From Sulfurimonas sp. (lineage in GTDB: Bacteria; Campylobacterota; Campylobacteria; Campylobacterales; Sulfurimonadaceae), in NCBI GenBank assembly GCA_016735225.1, contig JAERRX010000077.1:1-34419 (forward strand): a stretch of 34,419 nt of DNA. Direction: 5' to 3'. Below the pieces are notes generated by a model, which did not search any database, was not told where the DNA came from, and saw only the letters and a list, made by a program, of their open reading frames with translations. Below, in pieces: positions 19,563-27,150 of this stretch (within the stretch, counting starts at the first letter, position 1; each line of letters starts with the position of its first letter). Position numbers and translations under genes: made by a program.

Positions 19563-20177
19563 ATGATGCTAGACTTTTTCATAGTTACTGACATCATTGG
19601 CATTATAGCCTTCGCTCTAAGTGGTTTTTTGATTGGTGTTAAAAATAGGCTCGATGTTTTAGGTATATTTATTGCTGCTAGCTTAACAGCTTTGGGTGGT
19701 GGGATCATAAGAGACTCTATCTTAAGCTCCACCCCTTTTGCTTTTACCTCTTTCTATCCTGCCCTAACTCTAACTTCAACTATTGCTATAGCTTATCTAT
19801 CTAAAATATATAAAAAAGCATCTATTGAACAAAAATGGATATTTGTCATAAGCGATACTATCGGTCTTGTTGCTTTTAGTATTACAGGTGCTCTTTTAGC
19901 TATAGATGCAGGGTCCAATTTTTTTGGCATAGTAGTTTTAAGTTTTATCACTGCGGTTGGTGGTGGTGTCACAAGAGATATCATGATAAACCAAGTCCCC
20001 ACAGTTCTTATAAGTGACTTTTACGGTTCTATAACGATCATAGTTGCTCTTTGTTTAGCTAGCCTTGAAGCCCTAGGCTATCTAAATGAGATAAGTATCT
20101 TATGTGTTAGTATTTTTTCTATACTCTTAAGGCTTTTTGCTTTTAAGAAGCATTGGAAACTTCCAAAGCTTAGCTAA
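19563..20177 (+). CDS. Trimeric intracellular cation channel (TRIC/UPF0126) family membrane protein
   Basis: Two repeated halves containing ALGGGIIRDSILSSTPF and AVGGGVTRDIMINQVPTVL. Confidence 0.9.
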   Translation: MMLDFFIVTDIIGIIAFALSGFLIGVKNRLDVLGIFIAASLTALGGGIIRDSILSSTPFAFTSFYPALTLTSTIAIAYLSKIYKKASIEQKWIFVISDTIGLVAFSITGALLAIDAGSNFFGIVVLSFITAVGGGVTRDIMINQVPTVLISDFYGSITIIVALCLASLEALGYLNEISILCVSIFSILLRLFAFKKHWKLPKLS

Positions 20178-20180
20178 ACC

Positions 20181-21356
20181 CTAGGTTCTATAATCAGCAT
20201 TGATCTTGATATATTCATGACCTAAGTCACAACCATAAGCTTTAAAACTTCCATCTCCTACACCTAAGTCACATGATATTGTAAACTTTTTATGCCTCAT
20301 AACTATGGCACATTTTTTTTCCATCTGCTCATCAAAATAAAGCTTGCCTCTGTCATAAACACAAAGATTATCAAAGGAGATCTTTAGTTTATCTTCATAA
20401 CTCTCTACTCCACTTGCTCCAACAGTAGATGCTACTCTACCCCAGTTTGGGTCTTCTCCATAAAGAGCAGTTTTTACAAGTAACGAATCAGAAAGAGTTT
20501 TTGCCACTATCTCCGCCTCTTTGTCATCTTTTGCACCACTTATTTTATATGTAACAAGTTTGCTCGCACCCTCTCCATCTCGAACCATCTCAAGAGCCAA
20601 AAAGTGCATCACTTTAAAAAGTGCCTCTTTAAATGCATCTGTATCAAAAGCTCCACTTTTAGCATTACTTAAAAGTAAAACAGTGTCGTTTGTTGATGTG
20701 TCTCCATCTACACTTATCGCATTAAAAGTAGTTTTTGTGACCTCATCTAGTATCTCTTGCATCTGCTTTTTTGGAACAGTTGCATCTGTGGTTATAAAGC
20801 ATAGCATTGTAGCCATTGCGGGGTTTATCATACCTGCACCCTTTGCCATCGCTCCTATACTAAAACAACTTCCATCGTCAAGCTCTACTTTTAAAGCTAT
20901 CTCTTTTGAAAAAGCATCTGTAGTCATGATAGCCCTAGATGCTTTAGCGGACTCTTTTTTTCTAAGGTCAAAATCTTTCATCGCATCTATGATCTTTTCT
21001 TTAGGAAGTCTAACACCGATAACCCCAGTAGAACTCATGATAGGGTTTAACTTATCACTACAATGGCTTAAAACCTCATCAATATCATCATAGCCATCTT
21101 GTCCAGTCATTGCATTTGCATTTTTTGAATTTATCAAAACAAAGTTAGTTTTAAAATCTCCCTTTGCCCTAAAATGCTTTATGGGGGCTGCAAACATTTT
21201 GTTTGTAGTAAATACAGATGCTACTTCACATGAAGTATCACTATATATAAATGCCATATCAAGTGCATTTTCTGGTTTTAAACCTGCACTAACTCCATCT
21301 GCAAAAAAACCTTCTGCAGCACATATACCATCTTTTGTTTGGACTATTTTATACAA
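20181..21356 (-). CDS. argJ: Glutamate N-acetyltransferase / amino-acid N-acetyltransferase ArgJ
   Basis: [29 protein letters not shown] autocleavage region, [20 protein letters not shown] start. Confidence 0.95.
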   Translation of the reverse strand: MYKIVQTKDGICAAEGFFADGVSAGLKPENALDMAFIYSDTSCEVASVFTTNKMFAAPIKHFRAKGDFKTNFVLINSKNANAMTGQDGYDDIDEVLSHCSDKLNPIMSSTGVIGVRLPKEKIIDAMKDFDLRKKESAKASRAIMTTDAFSKEIALKVELDDGSCFSIGAMAKGAGMINPAMATMLCFITTDATVPKKQMQEILDEVTKTTFNAISVDGDTSTNDTVLLLSNAKSGAFDTDAFKEALFKVMHFLALEMVRDGEGASKLVTYKISGAKDDKEAEIVAKTLSDSLLVKTALYGEDPNWGRVASTVGASGVESYEDKLKISFDNLCVYDRGKLYFDEQMEKKCAIVMRHKKFTISCDLGVGDGSFKAYGCDLGHEYIKINADYRT

Positions 21357-22104
21357 ATCTCATCTCCCTTGGCTTCTCTCTTCTTCTTAGAAGTTCTTTA
21401 GTTGTGTTTATATCGCTCTGTTTTCCTATGATAAGCAACCTACACTCACTTGTAATCAAAACATCACCTTTTGGCATAGTTATAAATTTTCCATCTTTTT
21501 TTGTTATACCTATAACTGAAGTGTTTGTAATTTGTCGTATATGTGTTTCTTTTAATCTTTTGAGTACAGCCCAGCTATACTTTGGAACCTGCACCTCTTC
21601 CATGTCAAGAGGGTTATCACTCTTGTATAAAAACTCCTCTAAAAGGTTTTGCATATCTGGTCTCGTTGCAACTGCACTCACTCTTTGAGCAGTTAATTTT
21701 GTAGGAGAAACAACAGTATCAGCTCCTAGTTTTTTTAGTTTTTCTACATCGCCCATAGATTCAGCAGCAGAAATAATATAGTATGGTTTTGGAAGAAAAT
21801 GTTCTTTTTCAAAAAGTCTAACCGATGCTATAAGAGCGATATTGTCTGCCATAGAATCAGAAAGTGTTATAAGACCTTTTGCAGATGATAAGTTTACTTT
21901 TAGCATTGAAAGTTCTGCATGTGGTTCTGCTTTTAAATATTGAGGATAGTTATACTCAACTGCCCATTCATCGATTTGGGGTCTTGGATCAACTACGACA
22001 AAAGGGATGTGGTTATTTTTTAACTGCTTTGTGACTTCAAGTGTGTAGTCATTATGATAACAGACTACAAAATGTTGCTTTAACCTTGCTATTTTATATA
22101 GCAT
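21349..22104 (-). CDS. Candidate internal translation product: free RCK domain (251 aa)
   Basis: In-frame ATG (complement of 22102-22104) preceded by AAAGGAG with a 6-nt spacer (AAAGGAGCGAAAAATG). Confidence 0.5.
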   Translation of the reverse strand: MLYKIARLKQHFVVCYHNDYTLEVTKQLKNNHIPFVVVDPRPQIDEWAVEYNYPQYLKAEPHAELSMLKVNLSSAKGLITLSDSMADNIALIASVRLFEKEHFLPKPYYIISAAESMGDVEKLKKLGADTVVSPTKLTAQRVSAVATRPDMQNLLEEFLYKSDNPLDMEEVQVPKYSWAVLKRLKETHIRQITNTSVIGITKKDGKFITMPKGDVLITSECRLLIIGKQSDINTTKELLRRREKPREMRFV

Positions 22105-22479
22105 TTTTCGCTCCTTTAGTATAGTAAATATTGTTCCTCTGCTTAACTCCCCTACCAATATACCAATAGCACTAGAAAAAATAGCAAAGCCTGCTATAAC
22201 CAATATGATAGTAAAGATTCTACCTGCATTAGATATAGGGGCTATCTCGCCAAAACCAACAGTAGTAAATGTTATACCTGTCTGGTAAAATGCATCCATT
22301 AGAGTAAAGTTATCTATAAGAACATATCCAACTGTTCCAACAAGCATAATCATTATTGTTAAAATAGCAGGTAGGCGAAATGGTTTGAGGTGAGAGTAAA
22401 GTTCTGGAAGAAGCTTTACTTCAGGTTTAGGAGGAGACTCCCAATGTAGGAAGAAACGAATCCTCTGTAAAAGATTCAA
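21349..22479 (-). CDS. 2-TM potassium channel with TrkA-N/RCK domain
   Basis: Selectivity-filter-like [12 protein letters not shown] between two TM helices; Rossmann-type RCK domain ([14 protein letters not shown]...); TTG start. Confidence 0.9.
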   Translation of the reverse strand: MNLLQRIRFFLHWESPPKPEVKLLPELYSHLKPFRLPAILTIMIMLVGTVGYVLIDNFTLMDAFYQTGITFTTVGFGEIAPISNAGRIFTIILVIAGFAIFSSAIGILVGELSRGTIFTILKERKMLYKIARLKQHFVVCYHNDYTLEVTKQLKNNHIPFVVVDPRPQIDEWAVEYNYPQYLKAEPHAELSMLKVNLSSAKGLITLSDSMADNIALIASVRLFEKEHFLPKPYYIISAAESMGDVEKLKKLGADTVVSPTKLTAQRVSAVATRPDMQNLLEEFLYKSDNPLDMEEVQVPKYSWAVLKRLKETHIRQITNTSVIGITKKDGKFITMPKGDVLITSECRLLIIGKQSDINTTKELLRRREKPREMRFV

Positions 22480-22497
22480 GTTAATTCCCTATTCTCT

Positions 22498-22686
22498 TTA
22501 GGAATTTTTCTTAAGTGTACGTAACTCTCTTGCAGAGATTTTAATCTTTTTTGTAGTACCATCTTCTAGTTTGATACGTACTGTTCTTAGGTTTAATAAA
22601 AAACGACGCTTTGTTCTGTTTTTTGCGTGAGAAACATTGTTTCCACTCATAGGGCCTTTGCCACTAATAGCACATCTTCTTGCCAT
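22498..22686 (-). CDS. rpmB: 50S ribosomal protein L28
   Basis: [33 protein letters not shown]. Confidence 0.97.
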   Translation of the reverse strand: MARRCAISGKGPMSGNNVSHAKNRTKRRFLLNLRTVRIKLEDGTTKKIKISARELRTLKKNS

Positions 22687-22767
22687 AATAAGCTTCCTTG
22701 TTTAGGTTTTTAAAGTTGCGAATTATATCTATTTGAAGCAAAACTTCAGCTTAAAGGTATATTATTT

Positions 22768-22796
22768 AGAGAGATATGAACTTTTAATATCTCTCT
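22768..22796. promoter_or_regulatory. Inverted repeat in the rpmB / HDOD divergent intergenic region
   Basis: Perfect 10-bp arms AGAGAGATAT / ATATCTCTCT, 9-nt loop. Confidence 0.5.
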
Positions 22797-22846
22797 TATT
22801 GTTTTCTAGTTAAAATGTATCATAAATTTATGAGGTGCCGATAATT

Positions 22847-23644
22847 ATGATAACAACTAAAAAAATTAACCAATATATAGAGAGAATTCCTCCAGCACCT
22901 AAGGCACTAAAAGAGACTCTTTCATTTTTAAACAATGGAGAACTTACTAAAGCCTCTCATGTTGCACAAAATGACCCTGCTCTTTCGAGATATTTAAGAG
23001 AGTTAGTAAACAAACCGATATATGGTTTCACAAATGAGATAAGTGATATTTCACAAATTTTTGGAATTCTTGGTGTTTCTGGCTCTCAACAAAGTGTCTA
23101 TAACTATATGACAACACTACTTAGTCCTGAAAAATGGGTTCTTTTTAAGTTAGATGCTAGAAAATTTCATGAGCTTCAAGCAAGACTTTCTAAAAATTGG
23201 GAAACAATATTAAAACACTTAAATATAGAAGATAAAGATATTAGCACTTCTATTAGTTTACTTCCTGCAAGTATCATAGTTACAGAAGCTCTTTTTTGTG
23301 AAAAGATAGATGATGTTACTCTTTTAAGAGGTGTTAAAAAGATTGATTATAATACTATCTTATATCGTCTAAGCGGTATTGGGATTTTTGATATATGTGA
23401 ACAAATATCAAAAAAATGGGAGATGTCTGAAAAAGTATCAAATATTATTCAAGCCTCTTCTGGCACAAAACCATCTACAGATGAAAACACAAACAGGCTC
23501 GGGAAATGGATGCATCTACTACTGTTTTATGAACTATCTAAACCACTTTTTATAGAAGCAGGATTAAATGATTTTATAGATTTTCACATAGAGTATGTTA
23601 GCGATATATATGAAGAGTTTGCCACTCTAATGGAGATATCATGA
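22847..23644 (+). CDS. HDOD-domain protein
   Basis: RIPPAPKALKETLSFLN...LTKASHVAQNDPALSRYLRELVNKPIYG resembles HDOD; start moved to ATG 22847 because GAGGTG at 22832-22837 reads as its Shine-Dalgarno. Confidence 0.75.
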   Translation: MITTKKINQYIERIPPAPKALKETLSFLNNGELTKASHVAQNDPALSRYLRELVNKPIYGFTNEISDISQIFGILGVSGSQQSVYNYMTTLLSPEKWVLFKLDARKFHELQARLSKNWETILKHLNIEDKDISTSISLLPASIIVTEALFCEKIDDVTLLRGVKKIDYNTILYRLSGIGIFDICEQISKKWEMSEKVSNIIQASSGTKPSTDENTNRLGKWMHLLLFYELSKPLFIEAGLNDFIDFHIEYVSDIYEEFATLMEIS

Positions 23645-25035
23645 GAGCAATAGTAAAAGATGGTATTGGTATATTTACACCTCAAGGTTTTTTAGATGGA
23701 GGAAATGGTGAGTCATTTTTAAGCCTTGATGACATAAAAGCAACATCACAATTGAAAGTAGATATGATTTTAGTCTCTTTGAAAAAAGTTATCTTTTTTA
23801 ACAAAAATGGTCTTGATATTTTTATGAAGGTTTTTGCCAAAGTACGACAAGCAAACAATATAACGGTAGGTTTTTGTGACTATGATAAACTAAAATATGA
23901 TACTATAAAAGTCTTCTACAAAGATGAAGTCAATTTTTCTTTATTTAAAACAAAAGAGATAGCCCGACTTTTTTCTTCAAGCTTTAAAAACCAAAACAAA
24001 AATGTTTTACTTTTTAGTCATGACAAATCGCAACGCTCAGCCATGGCTATTGAGCTACATGATAATGGACACAATCCTATTATAGCTCAAAGCAAAGAGG
24101 AGTTTATAGAAAAATCAAAAAACAAAGATGCTTATGATTTTATAATTGACAATAGTTTCTTAGGACAGATGGGACAAAAAATTGCAACAAGAGTAACTGG
24201 CAATGCTATCATCTACACAATCTCATCTTTTTTAGATGCACAGATAGTAGATAAGTTCAATGTTGAATATCATAACAACTCTTTAAATGTTGGGTTTAGA
24301 CTTTTTATATTTGATGCTTTCAGGGTAGTTAGTATGAATGTCCATGCTATGAACTTCTTCTCAAGGCTTGCAAGTTCCGCCGCTGAATACAATGCTTCTA
24401 TATGCTTTGTTGGACTCTCTTTTGATAAAACTCCAAATACATTTAAAGAAAACTTAGAAGACTCTGGTATATTATTTTATGAAAAGATGGATGATATTCT
24501 TCAAAATAAAGAGCTATTAAAAGAGCTAGGGGCTAGCAGTGCTTCAAATGTTAAAAACAAAAGGGTTATAAACAAAAAGATTGTTTCAGAACTTCCAAGG
24601 TTTATAGATGCTACTGTGCAAACCATAGAGATGATGACAAACTCTAAAGCCGTAAAACGATCTGCAAAAGTAGATAATATTCTCATAGGCGACAAAAAAG
24701 AGAAGATAGCTAGCTCCATAGGCTACTATGGTGACTTAGATGGGATGCTTATACTTATATTTCCTAAAGAGATTGCAAAAAAAGCTTGTGAGCTTCTTGT
24801 TGGTGAAAAAACTGATGATGTTGAACTTATACTTGATACACTTGCGGAGCTTGTAAATATTATTGGTGGCAAGATCAAAACTATGCTTAGTGACCACGAC
24901 ATCAGTGTAGATATCACACTTCCTAGAACATACCATAATGTTGATAGCCTTCTTGAAGTTATCAAAGGAAGGAAGGGAGTGCAAGTGGATTTAGCATTTG
25001 ATGATGATAAGTTTATATTTTTCTTAACTAGATAA
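23641..25035 (+). CDS. STAS-like / receiver-like / STAS-like / CheX-type phosphatase fusion protein
   Basis: C-terminal DTLAELVNIIGG (Dxxx-ExxN of the CheC/CheX/FliY family); N-terminal and central STAS-like patterns; ATGA overlap with the HDOD gene. Confidence 0.7.
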   Translation: MRAIVKDGIGIFTPQGFLDGGNGESFLSLDDIKATSQLKVDMILVSLKKVIFFNKNGLDIFMKVFAKVRQANNITVGFCDYDKLKYDTIKVFYKDEVNFSLFKTKEIARLFSSSFKNQNKNVLLFSHDKSQRSAMAIELHDNGHNPIIAQSKEEFIEKSKNKDAYDFIIDNSFLGQMGQKIATRVTGNAIIYTISSFLDAQIVDKFNVEYHNNSLNVGFRLFIFDAFRVVSMNVHAMNFFSRLASSAAEYNASICFVGLSFDKTPNTFKENLEDSGILFYEKMDDILQNKELLKELGASSASNVKNKRVINKKIVSELPRFIDATVQTIEMMTNSKAVKRSAKVDNILIGDKKEKIASSIGYYGDLDGMLILIFPKEIAKKACELLVGEKTDDVELILDTLAELVNIIGGKIKTMLSDHDISVDITLPRTYHNVDSLLEVIKGRKGVQVDLAFDDDKFIFFLTR

Positions 25036-25038
25036 AAG

Positions 25039-25058
25039 TCTAATTTGATACAATTAGA
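25039..25058 (+). promoter_or_regulatory. Inverted repeat overlapping a candidate -10 before rpe
   Basis: TCTAATT-TGATAC-AATTAGA (perfect 7-bp arms) with TACAAT at 25049-25054. Confidence 0.35.
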
Positions 25059-25078
25059 AAAATTCTTAAGGAAGTAAG

Positions 25079-25720
25079 ATGTTAGTAGCTCCAAGTATTT
25101 TAAGTGCTGATTTTGGAAATTTACAAAGAGATGTTGAAGATATTTGTAATTCTGGCTGTGATTTGGTTCATGTTGATGTGATGGATGGTCATTTTGTGCC
25201 AAACTTAACTATTGGTCCTGTTGTGGTTTCTGCTGTAGCCCAGTGTGCTACAAAACCTCTCGATATACACCTTATGGTGCAAAACAATACTTTTTTTGTT
25301 GAACTTTTTGCACCATTAAAACCAAAATATATATCATTTCACATAGAAGAAGAAAAGCATCCACATAGACTTATACAAAAGATTAGGTCACTGGGGATAA
25401 AACCTGCTATCGTGCTAAACCCTCATACACCGCCAGAATCGATTGAGTATCTACTCAAAGACTTAGATATGGTTTTACTCATGAGTGTAAACCCTGGTTT
25501 TGGTGGGCAAAGTTTCATAGAAAGTGTGCTTAAAAAAGCCTCAAAACTAAACGAGATGAGAAATAAAATAAATCCCAACTGCCTCATAGAGGTCGATGGT
25601 GGGGTTAATGATAAAAATATTAAAGAGCTTAAAGATGTTGGGGTTGATGTTGTTGTAGCTGGAAACTATGTGTTTAAGCACTCTTGTAAAAAAGAAGCTA
25701 TAAAAAGTTTACAGATTTAG
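25079..25720 (+). CDS. rpe: Ribulose-phosphate 3-epimerase
   Basis: APSILSADFGNL, HVDVMDGHFVPNLTIGP, MSVNPGFGGQSFI, EVDGGVN. Confidence 0.97.
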   Translation: MLVAPSILSADFGNLQRDVEDICNSGCDLVHVDVMDGHFVPNLTIGPVVVSAVAQCATKPLDIHLMVQNNTFFVELFAPLKPKYISFHIEEEKHPHRLIQKIRSLGIKPAIVLNPHTPPESIEYLLKDLDMVLLMSVNPGFGGQSFIESVLKKASKLNEMRNKINPNCLIEVDGGVNDKNIKELKDVGVDVVVAGNYVFKHSCKKEAIKSLQI

Positions 25721-26305
25721 ATGAGAGTTAAAATATGTGGTATCACTTCATATAAAGATGCTATGGAGGCAATAGATGCTGGTGCAGATGCCCTAGGTTT
25801 TGTCTTTTATGAAAAATCACCAAGATATATTTCACCATCAGATGCCAAGAAAATCATCTCTAAGCTTCCCCCTTTTGTAGAAAAAGTTGCTCTCTTTGTC
25901 AATGTAGATGCACAAATCATAAACTCCTATATGCAAGAGTCAGGATGCACTCTAGTTCAACTTCACTTTGAGCCTAAAGACTCAGTTTATGAGCAACTTT
26001 TTGTTCCATATATAAAAGTTATAAGAGCCAAAAATGCCAAAGATATTTTGAAATATAGCCAAGAGTATAGACTTGTAGATGCCTACTGCGATGCCTATGG
26101 AGGAGCAGGAAAAAGCTTAAATATAGAGTGGTTTAAAGATATTGACTGTTCTAAGATTATACTTGCTGGTGGCTTAGATGCATCCAATGTTGCATCTTTA
26201 AAAGAGTATGGATTTTATGGGGTTGATGTCAGTAGTGGTGTGGAGTTATCAAAAGGGATAAAGAGCAAAAAGAAAGTTAAGGATTTTATAAATAATGCTA
26301 AGTAA
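25721..26305 (+). CDS. trpF: Phosphoribosylanthranilate isomerase
   Basis: MRVKICGITSYKDAMEAIDAGADALGFVFYEKSPRYI, VQLH, LAGGLDASNV, GVDVSSGVE. Confidence 0.95.
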   Translation: MRVKICGITSYKDAMEAIDAGADALGFVFYEKSPRYISPSDAKKIISKLPPFVEKVALFVNVDAQIINSYMQESGCTLVQLHFEPKDSVYEQLFVPYIKVIRAKNAKDILKYSQEYRLVDAYCDAYGGAGKSLNIEWFKDIDCSKIILAGGLDASNVASLKEYGFYGVDVSSGVELSKGIKSKKKVKDFINNAK

Positions 26306-27113
26306 TGATCTAGCCCTAGATGCAAAAAGCATAGATAAGCTTGCGACCAAAGGTTTATCTTTGGAGTCTTTAGAAAAACAAGTAGATGAAGATATAAACC
26401 TATCTCTTGAACTTTGGCATGCTCAAGGCTTGCAAATAGTTAAAGAGCATGGACATTTCTACTTTGCCACTAAGTTTATACCTATCAAAAAAGCCGAGTT
26501 TTGTATAGTTGATATAGAAACAAATGGCTCAAAAATTGATAAACATCAGATCATAGAGATAGCTGGAGTTAAAGTTAAAAATGGTGTAATAACTCAAAGG
26601 TTTGAATCTCTTGTAAGATGCAAAGAGATAGATCAACATATAAGTGCAATAACAGGTATTTCAGTAGATGATACTAAAGATGCTCCAAGTTTAAAAGAGG
26701 TACTTACTGAGTTTAAGATATTTTTAGGTGATAGTATTTTTGTAGCACATGATGTAAAGTTTGACTATAAGTTTATATCTCTAAGTTTACAAAAAATCGG
26801 ACAAGAACCTCTACTAAACCGCTCTCTTTGCTCACTTGCCCTAGCTGAGAGAACCGTAGAGTCATACAGATATGCTCTATCATACCTAAACCAATACCTA
26901 AACTTACATCCAGATGCCACCCATCATAGAGCGATGAGCGATGTACTTACTACTTATAAGCTTTTTATCTTATCGCTTAAAAATCTTGGCAAAAGTATAA
27001 GGTATGTAGAGGATTTGATAAGATACTCAAAAGAAGCATCAAGGCTTAAACGAGTAAAATTTGACCCTTTGAAAGTTGAAGAGATAAGAGATGATTTACT
27101 ATCAACTAGCTAA
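26295..27113 (+). CDS. 3'-5' exonuclease (DnaQ/DEDDh family)
   Basis: FCIVDIETNGSKIDKHQIIEIAGVKV, FVAHDVKFDYKFI, HHRAMSDVLTTYKLF. Confidence 0.92.
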   Translation: MLSNDLALDAKSIDKLATKGLSLESLEKQVDEDINLSLELWHAQGLQIVKEHGHFYFATKFIPIKKAEFCIVDIETNGSKIDKHQIIEIAGVKVKNGVITQRFESLVRCKEIDQHISAITGISVDDTKDAPSLKEVLTEFKIFLGDSIFVAHDVKFDYKFISLSLQKIGQEPLLNRSLCSLALAERTVESYRYALSYLNQYLNLHPDATHHRAMSDVLTTYKLFILSLKNLGKSIRYVEDLIRYSKEASRLKRVKFDPLKVEEIRDDLLSTS

Positions 27114-27126
27114 ATTATTTAGCTAG
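27106..27126. terminator. Putative bidirectional terminator between convergent genes
   Basis: CTAGCTAAA-TTA-TTTAGCTAG perfect 9-bp arms; includes the stop codon of the exonuclease; weak U-tract. Confidence 0.4.
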
Positions 27127-27150
27127 CTGATAAGTTAGTAAAACCCTAGA

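Noticed and set aside
20521-21093. 190-aa plus-strand ORF
   Set aside because: Fully antisense to argJ, which has clear conserved motifs; Ser/Ala-rich shadow ORF.
24726-25202. 158-aa minus-strand ORF spanning the CheX end and rpe start
   Set aside because: Antisense to two well-supported genes, low-complexity composition.
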